In this document: positions 26,612 through 35,703 of the stretch, piece after piece | Layout: the number at the start of each line of letters is the position of its first letter | Numbering within the stretch: position 1 is the first letter of the stretch | NCBI GenBank assembly: GCA_963746325.1 | Contig: CAVVBC010000023.1 | Span: 1-64,000, forward strand | Direction: 5' to 3' | Source: RPQJ01 sp963746325 | Lineage (GTDB): Bacteria > Pseudomonadota > Gammaproteobacteria > Steroidobacterales > Steroidobacteraceae | Length of the DNA: 64,000 nucleotides | The notes under the pieces: model-generated | What the model saw: only the letters and a program-made list of their open reading frames with translations | Told to the model about the DNA's origin: nothing | Database searches by the model: none | Position numbers and translations under genes: made by a program

Positions 26612-27193
26612 TCAGTTCGCAATGGTCCAGCGCGTGGCCAGGCGATCGATGACGAGATCCGAGTACTTGGGCCGGCCGAGGCTGCCGTTGTAGCGCTGCA
26701 GGGCGCGCTGGTAATCGCCGCGTTCCTTGCGCAGGTAGAAGCCCAGGATCGTCGTGCCCATGCGCACGTTGTCGGCGATGCGCACCAGCTGGTCGTTGGT
26801 CATGCCGAGTTCGCGCGGCCAGAACGGCATGACCTGCATCAGACCCACGGCGCCGGCGGATGACACGGCGTAGCGGTCGAACCGGCTCTCGACATCCATC
26901 ACGGCGAGCACGAGCTCGGGCGGGATGTTGACGCGCTTGGCCTCGCAGTGCACCGCGTGCAGGATCGCCTCGCGGTCCTTGTCGTCTGCGACGTAGCGCA
27001 GCAGGCGCGGCTCCATCGTCGCGAACCAGACCGCACGCTCGTACTTGTCGTCGAAACAACGGGTGGGTTCGATCGCCGCGGCGATCACCCCGCGCAGCTC
27101 CGGGTCCATCTGGCGATCGGCGCGCGCTGCGGCCCAGGGCAGGGCCGCAAGCACGAACAGCGACAGCGCAGCTATGGCAGGGGGGCGGGGCAT
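26612..27193 (-). CDS. Lytic transglycosylase (SLT domain)
   Basis: 193 residues. Signal peptide (SLFVLAALPWAAARA), then a short helical region and a goose-type lysozyme/SLT domain. The catalytic Glu is in VMDVESRFDRYAVS, followed by GLMQVMP and a C-terminal YNGSLGRPKY segment. It cleaves peptidoglycan with formation of 1,6-anhydro-muramic acid in the periplasm. It lies 18 bp downstream of proS on the same strand, a pairing known in related genomes. No lipobox, so it is probably soluble. Confidence 0.9.
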   Translation of the reverse strand: MPRPPAIAALSLFVLAALPWAAARADRQMDPELRGVIAAAIEPTRCFDDKYERAVWFATMEPRLLRYVADDKDREAILHAVHCEAKRVNIPPELVLAVMDVESRFDRYAVSSAGAVGLMQVMPFWPRELGMTNDQLVRIADNVRMGTTILGFYLRKERGDYQRALQRYNGSLGRPKYSDLVIDRLATRWTIAN

Positions 27194-27211
27194 GGGCGCG
27201 TCAGTTGCGCG

Positions 27212-28930
27212 TCAGGTGCGAGGCTGGCCCCGCTTCGAGCGCAGGAATGCCGCCGCTTCCGCGACGGGTACCTCGGCGGCGACGCCGTCGCGGCGGCGCT
27301 TGTACTCGAGCACGCCACGTTCGAGGCCCTTGTCGCCGATGACGATGCGGTGCGGGATGCCGATGAGTTCGTCGTCGGCGAACTTGACGCCGGGCCGCGC
27401 GTCGCGATCGTCGAGCAGCACGTCGAGCCCGGCTGCCGTCAGCTCGGCGTACAGGGCTTCCGCCACCTGCTGCACGCGGGCCGACTTCTGCATGTTGATC
27501 GGGATCAGTGACACGTCGAACGGCGCGATGGGCTCCGGCCAGATGATGCCGCGTTCATCGTGGTTTTGTTCGATGGCAGCGGCCACGACGCGCGTCACAC
27601 CGATACCGTAGCAGCCCATGGCCATCACGACGGACTTGCCCTGCTCGTCGAGCACGGTGGCATTCATCGCCGCGCTGTACTTGCGGCCGAGCTGGAAGAT
27701 GTGGCCGACCTCGATGCCGCGGGCGATGCCGAGCGTGCCCCTGCCGGTGGGACTCGGGTCGCCCGCCACGACGTTGCGCAGGTCCACGACTTCGCCCTCA
27801 GGCAGGTCGCGGCCCCAGTTCACGCCGGTGAAATGCATGTCACGCTCGTTCGCGCCGCAGACGAAATCGCTCATCTGGGCAGCGGAGCGGTCGACGTACA
27901 GCTTGCACGCGAGGCCGACCGGCCCGATGAAGCCGGGCTCGCAGCCGGCGGTCGCCTGCACGGCCTCGATGCTGGCCATGCGCAGCGGCGAGGCCACGCC
28001 GGGCAGCTTCTGCGCCTTGATCGCGTTGAGTTCGTGATCGCCGCGCACCAGCATAGCGACCGCGCCGCCCTTGTCGCCCTCGACCAGCAGCGTCTTCAGG
28101 CACTTGTCCGCGCCCACGCCGAGGAACTTCGTCAGGTCGTCGATGGTGCGGACCCTGGGCGTCTCGACCTTCTGCAGCACAGCCGTCGGCGCGCCGCGGG
28201 GAGCCGAGGGCGCGACTGCTTCGGCCAGCTCGAGGTTGGCGGCGTAATCGTCGCCGTCCGAGAAGGCGATGGCGTCTTCGCCGGAATCCGCGAGCACGTG
28301 GAACTCCTGCGAGGCGCTGCCGCCGATACTGCCGGTGTCGGCGCCCACGGCGCGGAACCGGAGCTGCAGGCGTTCGAAGATCGCGTTGTACGCGCGGTAC
28401 ATCGCCTGGTAGCCCTCTTCGAGCGAGGCGTCGTCGATGTGGAACGAGTACGCGTCCTTCATCGTGAACTCGCGTGCCCGCATCACGCCGAACCGCGGCC
28501 GGATCTCGTCGCGGAACTTGGTCTGGATCTGGTAGAAATTCACCGGCAGCTGGCGATAGCTCTTGAGCTCGCGGCGCGCGATGTCGGTGATCACTTCCTC
28601 GTGCGTCGGTCCGTAGCAGAACGTGCGGTCGTGGCGGTCCTTGATGCGCAGCAGTTCCGGGCCGTACTGCTCCCAGCGGCCCGATTCCTGCCACAGCTCG
28701 GCCGGCTGCATCGTCGGCATCAGCACCTCGAGCGCGCCGGCCCGGTTCATTTCCTCGCGCACGATGTGCTCGACCTTGCGCAGGACGCGCAGGCCGATGG
28801 GCAGCCACGTGTACATGCCGCCGGCCAGGCGCCGGATCAGGCTGGCGCGCAACATGAGCTGGTGGCTGACCACCTCGGCGTCGGCAGGAACGTCGCGCAG
28901 GGTATTGACTGGATACGTCGAGAGTCGCAT
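27212..28930 (-). CDS. proS: Prolyl-tRNA synthetase (bacterial type with editing domain)
   Basis: 572 residues from the ATG at 28930, the usual length of ProS with the inserted YbaK-like editing domain. Class II motifs are visible: GMYTWLPIGLRVL, the motif 2 region TKFRDEIRPRFGVMRAREFTMKDAYSF (split here by reading), and the C-terminal anticodon domain (FDVSLIPINMQK). The editing domain spans about residues 225-380 and removes Ala-tRNA-Pro. The upstream frame is open only through the repeat region and is not coding. Confidence 0.96.
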   Translation of the reverse strand: MRLSTYPVNTLRDVPADAEVVSHQLMLRASLIRRLAGGMYTWLPIGLRVLRKVEHIVREEMNRAGALEVLMPTMQPAELWQESGRWEQYGPELLRIKDRHDRTFCYGPTHEEVITDIARRELKSYRQLPVNFYQIQTKFRDEIRPRFGVMRAREFTMKDAYSFHIDDASLEEGYQAMYRAYNAIFERLQLRFRAVGADTGSIGGSASQEFHVLADSGEDAIAFSDGDDYAANLELAEAVAPSAPRGAPTAVLQKVETPRVRTIDDLTKFLGVGADKCLKTLLVEGDKGGAVAMLVRGDHELNAIKAQKLPGVASPLRMASIEAVQATAGCEPGFIGPVGLACKLYVDRSAAQMSDFVCGANERDMHFTGVNWGRDLPEGEVVDLRNVVAGDPSPTGRGTLGIARGIEVGHIFQLGRKYSAAMNATVLDEQGKSVVMAMGCYGIGVTRVVAAAIEQNHDERGIIWPEPIAPFDVSLIPINMQKSARVQQVAEALYAELTAAGLDVLLDDRDARPGVKFADDELIGIPHRIVIGDKGLERGVLEYKRRRDGVAAEVPVAEAAAFLRSKRGQPRT

Positions 28931-28995
28931 TTCGCGTCCGATCGGCAGAAAAAACACTGCCATGTTACCAGAGCGTACCGTCCGTCCCGGTCGGT

Positions 28996-29026
28996 CGCGC
29001 GTCGACGCGCGCAACGCTTGGACGCC
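28996..29026 (-). repeat. Degenerate second repeat module next to hairpin G
   Basis: On the minus strand GGCGTCCAAGC (29026-29016) matches the module start GGCGCCTGAGC at 8 of 11 positions. It is followed by the 16-bp perfect palindrome CGCGCGTCGACGCGCG (28996-29011). It starts 5 nt from hairpin G, matching the spacing at the other complete copies. Confidence 0.5.
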
Positions 29027-29031
29027 ACTTT

Positions 29032-29112
29032 GCGGGGACCCGGTCCGGTGCCTTTCCCGAGCGCGTGTCTGCCTTTCCAAGCGAGTGGAAAGGCACCGGA
29101 CCGGGTCCCCGC
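29032..29112 (-). repeat. Conserved-loop hairpin, copy G (single)
   Basis: 26-bp perfect stem (29032-29057 with 29087-29112) and loop GCGTGTCTGCCTTTCCAA (29063-29080). The inner stem is degenerate (two pairs). This is the only copy in a divergent intergenic region (proS/pssA) and the only one without an inverted partner. A further 7-bp hairpin GGCGCGA/TCGCGCC (29118-29148) follows it. Confidence 0.9.
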
Positions 29113-29157
29113 CCAGGGGCGCGATCACGGTGTGCGATCCGTCGCGCCTGCCTATAT

Positions 29158-29196
29158 CATGGAGGCCGCTCACACCCGCCAGGTGGCGCCTCCATG
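29158..29196 (+). promoter_or_regulatory. 5'-leader hairpin that contains the pssA start codon
   Basis: CATGGAGGC (29158-29166) is perfectly complementary to GCCTCCATG (29188-29196), whose last three bases are the pssA start codon. In RNA, a 9-bp stem with a 21-nt loop would sequester the start codon. GGAGG in the left arm could also compete as a decoy ribosome-binding site. Regulation is inferred from structure only. Confidence 0.4.
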
Positions 29197-29988
29197 ACGA
29201 CTGAACCCCCCGCGACGGACGCAGCGCGAGCTCGTCCCCGCAACCGCGGCGTGTACCTGCTGCCCAACCTGTTCACCACAGGTGTCCTGTTCGCAGGCTT
29301 CTACGCGATCGTCGCGGCGACTGACGGCAACTTCGACCGGGCCGGCATCGCGATCTTCATCGCGATGGTCAGCGACGGCCTCGACGGCCGCATCGCGCGC
29401 TGGACCAATACCCAGAGCGATTTCGGTGCGCAGTTCGACAGCCTTTCGGACATGGTCGCGTTCGGCCTGGCACCCGCCATCGTGGCCTACCAGTGGGGCG
29501 TGGTCCGCATCGCGGAGTACGGCTACCTGTGGGGCCGGCTCGGCTGGCTCGCCACGTTCTTCTACGCGGCCTGCGTCGCGATCCGCCTCGCGCGTTTCAA
29601 CACCAAGGTCGATTCGGCCGACAAGCGCTTCTTCGAGGGCCTGCCGAGCCCGTCAGGTGCCGCGGTGCTGGCGGGTTTCGTCTGGATGCTCGAGTCGCTG
29701 CAGCGCGAGGGCCTGCGCGACCTGATCCTGGCCTTCACGGTGGCGATGATTGCGGGCAGCCTCATGGTCAGCCGGTTCCGCTACCTGAGCGGCAAGGATC
29801 TCGACCCCCGCATGCGCATCCCGGTGGCCTTCATCGTGCTGGTGCCGCTCGGTTTCGTGCTCGTGGGTTCCAGTCCGCCCGAGATGTTGTTCGCCCTGTT
29901 CGCCGTGTATGCCAGCTCCGGGCCGCTCTGGTGGGCCTGGCGCAGGTTGCGGCGCGGCCGTCGGCCGCGGGCGGGGTCGGGAGGCTGA
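29194..29988 (+). CDS. pssA: CDP-diacylglycerol--serine O-phosphatidyltransferase
   Basis: 264 residues with multiple membrane helices. The CDP-alcohol motif runs from SDGLDGRIARW through DFGAQFDSLSDMV (about residues 59-90), and the FNTKVDSADKRFFEGLPSPSGA segment is typical of the membrane-type (PssA subfamily II) enzyme. Makes phosphatidylserine, the precursor of phosphatidylethanolamine. The C-terminal tail is Arg-rich. First gene of a plus-strand run through prfC; the start codon lies in a predicted hairpin. Confidence 0.92.
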   Translation: MTTEPPATDAARARPRNRGVYLLPNLFTTGVLFAGFYAIVAATDGNFDRAGIAIFIAMVSDGLDGRIARWTNTQSDFGAQFDSLSDMVAFGLAPAIVAYQWGVVRIAEYGYLWGRLGWLATFFYAACVAIRLARFNTKVDSADKRFFEGLPSPSGAAVLAGFVWMLESLQREGLRDLILAFTVAMIAGSLMVSRFRYLSGKDLDPRMRIPVAFIVLVPLGFVLVGSSPPEMLFALFAVYASSGPLWWAWRRLRRGRRPRAGSGG

Positions 29989-29995
29989 CGCCGTG

Positions 29996-30821
29996 GTGAA
30001 CGCCCACCAGGCCGCTTACCTGCAGGCACTCGGCGTGGACGTCTACGTGCCGCGCGTCGGCGCCCGCGCTGCTGGCGCTGGAACCGGCTGCCACCGAGGC
30101 CCCGCCACAGCCCGTGGTGGTCGCGGCCGCTCGCGCGCTGAAGCCGGCAGCCGCGGCCGCCCGGCCTGCGCAACCCGAGCCGCGGCAGCCAGCGCTGCCC
30201 GAGCCGCAGGTGGCCATCCCGGACATCGCCCGCGACCTCGACTGGGACTCGTTGCGGGCCGCAGTGGCCGCATGTGAACGCTGCGAGTTGCACGGCACGC
30301 GCACCCAGACCGTCTTCGGCGTCGGCGACCCGCACGCGCGCTGGATGTTCATCGGCGAGGCGCCGGGCGCCGACGAAGACCGGCAGGGCGAACCGTTCGT
30401 GGGGCGCGCCGGCCAGCTGCTCACCTCGATGATCCGCGCGCTCGGGCTGCAGCGCGAGAACGTCTTCATCGCCAACGTGCTCAAGTGCCGCCCGCCGGGC
30501 AATCGCGATCCCCGGCCGGCGGAGGCTGCGAGCTGCCGCACCTATCTCGAGCGCCAGGTCGCGCTGGTGAACCCGACGCTGGTGGTTGCCGTCGGGCGCA
30601 TCGCGGCGCAGAACCTGCTCGCGACCGAAACGCCGATCGCCAAGCTGCGGGGCAAGGTGCATGCGTTCGGTGCGCGCTCGTGGCCGCTGGTGGTCACCTA
30701 TCACCCCGCGTACCTGCTGCGCACGCCGAGCGAGAAGCGCAAGGCCTGGCACGACCTGCTGCACGCCCGCCAGTTGTTCGACCGCCTGCAGCAGGAGTCC
30801 GCCGCGGGAGGCCCGGCATGA
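29996..30821 (+). CDS. udg: Family-4 uracil-DNA glycosylase with Fe-S cluster (frameshift ~30055)
   Basis: Removes uracil from DNA. The N-terminal segment from the GTG at 29996 (VNAHQAAYLQALGVDVYVPR) is joined to SAPALLALEPA by removing one G near 30055. After an Ala/Pro-rich linker come the cluster cysteines in CERCELH, motif A GEAPGADEDRQGEPFVGRAG, NVLKCRPPGNRDP, ASCRTYLE and the C-terminal motif HPAYLLR. The pattern of four Cys and GEAPG is that of the thermophile-type UDG widespread in bacteria. The stop overlaps rimI (ATGA). The N-terminal part is the least certain. Confidence 0.9.
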
Positions 30822-31315
30822 GCTCGGCCGGTCTGCCTGCAGCCGAGTCGCCCGCTCGCGTGCGATTTCGCGCGATGACTCCCGCCGACGTCCCGCAGGT
30901 GGCCGCCGTCGAGCGCGGCGCCTATCCGTTTCCCTGGAGCGAAGGCATCTTCCGCGACTGCCTGCGCGTCGGGTACCTGTGCCGCGTCGCCGAGAACGAC
31001 GGCGAACTCGTGAGCTACGGCATCGTCGCCATGGGTGCGGGCGAAGCCCACATCCTCAACATCTGCGTGGCGGCGCACATGCGCGGCCGCGGCATCGGCC
31101 GGCGCATGCTGCAACTGCTGCTCGAGCGCTCGCAGCAGGCCGGCATGCAGGACGTCTTTCTCGAGGTGCGTCCGTCCAACCCCCACGCCATAGCGCTGTA
31201 CCAGTCGCTGGGCTTTCACGAGGTGGGGCGGCGGCGCGCCTACTACCAGGCCGAGGTGGGGCGCGAGGATGCGTTGGTCCTCAAGCTCTCAATGCCGGTA
31301 AAATCCGACGAATGA
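30818..31315 (+). CDS. rimI: Ribosomal protein S18-alanine N-acetyltransferase
   Basis: 165 residues, GNAT fold. The acetyl-CoA loop is visible in NICVAAHMRGRGIGRRML (Q/RxxGxG/A form), the beta5 segment in VFLEVRPSNPHAIALYQSLGF, and the C-terminal Tyr in RRRAYYQAEVG. RimI acetylates the N-terminal Ala of S18. The genes upstream (udg) and downstream (prfC, ATGA overlap) fit coupled translation. About 12 residues at the N-terminus exceed the E. coli protein. Confidence 0.93.
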   Translation: MSSAGLPAAESPARVRFRAMTPADVPQVAAVERGAYPFPWSEGIFRDCLRVGYLCRVAENDGELVSYGIVAMGAGEAHILNICVAAHMRGRGIGRRMLQLLLERSQQAGMQDVFLEVRPSNPHAIALYQSLGFHEVGRRRAYYQAEVGREDALVLKLSMPVKSDE

Positions 31316-32907
31316 ATCAACCATTCGACGAAGTGGCGCGTCGCCGCACCTTCGCCATCATTTCGCACCCCGACGCCGGCAAGACCACCCTCACCGAAAA
31401 ACTGCTGCTGTTCGGGGGTGCGATCCAGCTGGCCGGCACGGTCAAGGGACGCAAGGCAACCCGTCATGCGACCTCCGACTGGATGGCGCTCGAGCAGCAG
31501 CGCGGCATCTCGGTGACGTCCAGCGTCATGCAGTTTCCGTACGCGGGACGCATGGTGAACCTGCTCGATACCCCGGGGCACGAGGACTTCTCCGAAGACA
31601 CCTACCGCACGCTGACCGCCGTCGACTCTGCGCTGATGGTCATCGACTGCGCGAAGGGCGTCGAGACGCGCACGATCAAGTTGATGGAGGTCTGCCGGCT
31701 GCGCGACACGCCGATCATGACGTTCATCAACAAGCTCGATCGCGAAGGCCGCGAGCCGATGGATCTCCTCGACGAGATCGAGCGCGTGCTGAAGATCAGC
31801 TGTGCGCCGGTGACGTGGCCGATCGGCATGGGCCGCGCCCTCGCCGGCATCTACCACCTGCTCGAAGACCGCATCTACGCGTACCAGGCGGCGGAGAAGG
31901 GGCGGGCCGGTACCAACGAGATCATCGACGGGCTCGACAGCGACGAAGCGACGGAGTTTCTCGGTGAGCGGGCCGCGGCCTATCGCGAGGAGATCGAGCT
32001 GGTCCGCGGCGCCTCGCACACTTTCGACCTCGCCGAGTACCGCGCGGGCCGCCAGACGCCGGTGTTCTTCGGTTCGGCCATCAATAACTTCGGGGTGACG
32101 GAGCTGCTGTCGGCATTCGTCGAGATCGCGCCCGCGCCGCTTGCGCGCGAGACGACGACGCGCACCGTCGAGCCGCACGAGGAGCCGCTGTCCGGGTTCG
32201 TCTTCAAGATCCAGGCCAACATGGATCCGGGGCACCGCGACCGCATCGCCTTCATGCGCATCTGCGCGGGCCGCTATCGCAAGGGCATGCGGCTGTTCCA
32301 CGTGCGCCACGGCAAGGAAATCCGGGTGGGCGACGCCGTTACATTCCTGGCGGCCGACCGCCAGCACACCGACGAGGCCTACGCCGGCGACATCATCGGC
32401 CTGCACAACCACGGCACCATCAACATCGGCGACACGCTCACCGAGGGCGAGAAGATCATGTTCACGGGCATCCCGAACTTCGCGCCCGAACTGTTCCGGC
32501 GCGTGGTGCTGCGGGATCCGCTGCGCATGAAGGCGCTGCAGAAAGGTCTCGACCAGTTGTGCGAGGAGGGCGCGACGCAGCTGTTCCGTCCGCTGCGCAA
32601 CAACGACCTGATCCTGGGTGCGGTGGGCCAGTTGCAGTTCGACGTGGTGGCCTTCCGGCTGCAGGACGAATATTCCGTGCAGGCCGCCTGGGACGCGATC
32701 AGCGTCTACACGGCGCGCTGGGTGTATTGCGCCGATGCGAAGAAGCTCGCGGAGTTCCGTGATAAGGCCTACGACAACCTCGCGCTCGACCATGCCGGCG
32801 CGCTGGTGTACCTGGCGCCCACGCGCGTGAACCTGCAACTGACGCTCGAGCGCTGGCCGGACGTCTCGTTCCGCGAGACCCGCGAGCACCTGGCGAGCGC
32901 GGCGTGA
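31312..32907 (+). CDS. prfC: Peptide chain release factor 3
   Basis: GTPase that removes RF1/RF2 from the ribosome after termination. 531 residues from the ATG at 31312 (overlaps the rimI stop). G motifs: SHPDAGKTTLTE (G1), RGISVTSSV (G2), DTPGHEDFSEDTYR (G3) and NKLDREGREP (G4), followed by domains II and III (GFVFKIQANMDPGHRDRIAF). Length and sequence match E. coli RF3 along the whole protein. Confidence 0.97.
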   Translation: MNQPFDEVARRRTFAIISHPDAGKTTLTEKLLLFGGAIQLAGTVKGRKATRHATSDWMALEQQRGISVTSSVMQFPYAGRMVNLLDTPGHEDFSEDTYRTLTAVDSALMVIDCAKGVETRTIKLMEVCRLRDTPIMTFINKLDREGREPMDLLDEIERVLKISCAPVTWPIGMGRALAGIYHLLEDRIYAYQAAEKGRAGTNEIIDGLDSDEATEFLGERAAAYREEIELVRGASHTFDLAEYRAGRQTPVFFGSAINNFGVTELLSAFVEIAPAPLARETTTRTVEPHEEPLSGFVFKIQANMDPGHRDRIAFMRICAGRYRKGMRLFHVRHGKEIRVGDAVTFLAADRQHTDEAYAGDIIGLHNHGTINIGDTLTEGEKIMFTGIPNFAPELFRRVVLRDPLRMKALQKGLDQLCEEGATQLFRPLRNNDLILGAVGQLQFDVVAFRLQDEYSVQAAWDAISVYTARWVYCADAKKLAEFRDKAYDNLALDHAGALVYLAPTRVNLQLTLERWPDVSFRETREHLASAA

Positions 32908-32914
32908 GCCACCC

Positions 32915-34194
32915 ATGACGAGCCGCGCCGTGCTGACCCGCCGCCCGGTGGTGTCGTGGGCGCTCTATGACTGGGCCAACTCGGCGTTCGCCACCACGGT
33001 CATGGCCGGATTCTTCCCGGTCTTTTTCAAGCAGCACTGGAATGCCGGCGTCATCGCCACCGAGAGCACGTTCCGGCTCGGCGTGACGAGCGGACTCGCG
33101 AGCCTGATCATCGCCGTGATGGCGCCGGTGCTCGGCGCGATCGCCGACCGCAGCAGTTCGCCGCGTGCGGTTGCTGCTCATGTGCACGGTGCTCGGTGCG
33201 GCGGCCACCGCAGGCCTCGCGCTGGTGGGCCAGGGCCACTGGGTCGGCGCGGCCGCGCTCTATGTCGTGGCGTCCTTAGGTTTCTGGGGCGGCATCGTCT
33301 TCAACGACTCGTTGCTGCTGCACGTCGCCGAGCCCGCCGAGTACGACCTGGTGTCTGGCTTCGGCTACGCCATGGGCTACCTCGGGGGCGGCCTGCTGTT
33401 CGCCCTGAACGTGTTCATGACACTGCAGCCGGCGACGTTCGGGCTGCCCGACGCGGCGGCAGCGGTGCGCGTCTCCTTCGTCATGACGGGGGTGTGGTGG
33501 CTCGTGTTCGCGTTACCGCTGCGTGCTGTTCGTGAAGGAGAAGCAGTCGGCAAAGCCGGTCGTCGGGCCCCGCGAGGCCGTGCGTCTCGGCCTGGCCGAA
33601 CTGCGGATCACGCTCGGCGAGATCCGCAAGTACCGGCCCGTGTTGTGGTTCCTGGCCGCCTACTGGCTCTACATCGACGGCGTGAACACCGTGATCAAGA
33701 TGGCCGTGGATTACGGCCTTTCGCTGGGATTCGAGGCGTCGGACCTGGTGGCGGCGCTGCTGCTCACGCAGTTCGTGGCGTTTCCGGCCGCGCTCGCCTT
33801 CGGCTGGCTCGGCGGCAGGATCGGCCCGCGCAACGGCATCTTCATTGCGCTTGCGGTCTATGGGGCGGCCACCTGCTACGCCTACTTCATCGAGAGTGCG
33901 CGTGATTTCTATGCCCTGGCCGTGACCATCGGCCTGGTGCAGGGCGGCATGCAGTCCCTGAGCCGCAGTTATTACGGCCGGCTGGTCCCCGAGGACAAGT
34001 CGTCCGAGTTCTTCGGCTTCTACAACATGATGGGCAAGTTCGCGGCGGTGCTCGGGCCGCTGCTCACGGGCTTCGTCGCCTATGCCACCGGCGATTCGCG
34101 GTTGGCGATCCTCTCGATCCTGTTGCTGTTCATCGGCGGCGCGGCGCTGCTGGTGGTGGCTGCGCGCAGCGCGCGAGCCGACGCCGCGCGCTAG
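32915..34194 (+). CDS. MFS permease, UMF1/Atg22-like family (two frameshifts, ~33166 and ~33527)
   Basis: About 426 residues after correction, 12 predicted membrane helices. The N-terminus SWALYDWANSAFATTVMAGF is diagnostic for the UMF1 family. The frame changes at SSSPR/RLLLMCTVLG and at FALPLR/LFVKEKQSA; in each a surplus G follows CGT. The last third (FFGFYNMMGKFAAVLGPLL) is conserved. The family includes fungal vacuolar amino-acid effluxers; the bacterial substrate is unknown. It is 7 bp after prfC and converges with the POT transporter. Confidence 0.87.
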
Positions 34195-34197
34195 CAC

Positions 34198-35703
34198 CTA
34201 CTTCACGCCGTGCATCAGGCGCTGGATCAGCGGCGCGATCAGGAAGAGCACTACGCCAGAGCCCAGCAAGGCCCAGAAGCCGAAGGTGTAGCCGGCAAGC
34301 GCCGAATCGGTGGTCATGCCGGTCTCGCCGCTGACGAAACTCGCGAAGATGCCGGACAGGTTGTTGCCGATTCCCGTCGAGAGGAACCATCCGCCCATCC
34401 CCAGCCCGACGAGGCGCACCGGCGCCAGCTTGGTCACCATCGACAAGCCGATCGGCGACAGGCACAACTCGCCGACCACCTGGATCACGTAGACACTGAT
34501 CAGGGTCCAGAACGGGATCTTGCCGCTGTCGCTCACGAGGTTCGACAGAGCGAACATCAGCAGCAGGAATGCGAGCCCGTTGAACAGCAGGCCGAGGCTG
34601 AATTTGCGCGGCACCGACGGATTCAGTCTGTGCCTGGCCAGCCACACCCAACCCCAGGCGACGACGGGCGCGAGCACGATGACGGCCAGCGCCGACACCG
34701 ACTGGAACCAGGCGGTGGGGAAGACGAAGCCGCCGAGGACGCGGTCGACGATCTGGTCCGCGAGGAATGTAAAAGAGTTGCCGGCCTGTTCGTAGAACAT
34801 CCAGAACAGGATGTTGAAGGCGAAGATGATCAGCATCGCGATGGTCCGGTCGCGCGCAATGGCGCCATTGCGGTGGCCCTCGATCATCAGCATGGCGGCG
34901 AGGCCGACGAACAGCGCCGTCAGCACGTACTGGAGCGTCGCTGCGCCGAGGGCCAGCAGCGCATAGACGAGCGGTACCACGCACACCGCGCCGATCGCGA
35001 CGTAGGCCACCCGGGCGCGTCCCTGCGCTTGCGCCGGTGGCCGGCCGATGTCCTGCAGCTGCGACCGGCCGAAGTAAAACCACACCAGGCTGATCAACAT
35101 GCCGATGCCCGACGCGCCGAAGACGTACTGGTAGGCGGGCGCGGCGTCCGTGCCGAACAGCGAACTCGCCAGCCAGCCCGTGATGATCGGGGCGATGAAT
35201 GCGCCCATGTTGATGCCCATGTAGAAGATCGTGAAGCCCGAGTCGCGGCGCTCGTCGGAGATTGCGTAGAGCTTGCCGACCATGGTCGAGATGTTCGGCT
35301 TGAAGAGGCCGTTGCCGACGATGATCGTCGCGAGCCCGAGCTTGAACAGCGTCGGGTCCGGCAACATGATCATGAAGAGGCCGGCCGCCATGAAGACCGC
35401 CCCGACCAGGATCGAACGCTGATAGCCGATGATCCTGTCGGCGACGTAGCCACCGAAGATGGCACCGGCGTAGACCAGCGCGAGGTAGGAGCCGTAGGCG
35501 AGATTGGCGGGGGCCTGGCCGGACGGATCGCCGCCGTGGAACTCCGCGACGATGTAGAGCACCAGTGCCCAGCGGATGCCGTAGAACGCGAAGCGCTCCC
35601 AGAACTCCGACATGAACAGCATCCAGAGCGGGGCCGGGTGGCCCATGACCTGTCTGAAGTCGGGCAGGGCACCTGCGTCCGGTGCATTCGCGACGCTGCT
35701 CAT
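34198..35703 (-). CDS. POT-family proton-dependent oligopeptide transporter
   Basis: 501 residues from the ATG at 35703, which overlaps the stop of the peptidase gene (ATGA). The POT signature ExxERFxxYG is present as EFWERFAFYGIRW (about 32-44), and PTR2 motifs follow (GGYVADRIIGYQRSI, FTIFYMGINMGAF). Fourteen hydrophobic segments are likely. Imports di- and tripeptides with protons. In-frame sequence upstream lies inside the peptidase gene and is not used. Confidence 0.94.
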   Translation of the reverse strand: MSSVANAPDAGALPDFRQVMGHPAPLWMLFMSEFWERFAFYGIRWALVLYIVAEFHGGDPSGQAPANLAYGSYLALVYAGAIFGGYVADRIIGYQRSILVGAVFMAAGLFMIMLPDPTLFKLGLATIIVGNGLFKPNISTMVGKLYAISDERRDSGFTIFYMGINMGAFIAPIITGWLASSLFGTDAAPAYQYVFGASGIGMLISLVWFYFGRSQLQDIGRPPAQAQGRARVAYVAIGAVCVVPLVYALLALGAATLQYVLTALFVGLAAMLMIEGHRNGAIARDRTIAMLIIFAFNILFWMFYEQAGNSFTFLADQIVDRVLGGFVFPTAWFQSVSALAVIVLAPVVAWGWVWLARHRLNPSVPRKFSLGLLFNGLAFLLLMFALSNLVSDSGKIPFWTLISVYVIQVVGELCLSPIGLSMVTKLAPVRLVGLGMGGWFLSTGIGNNLSGIFASFVSGETGMTTDSALAGYTFGFWALLGSGVVLFLIAPLIQRLMHGVK

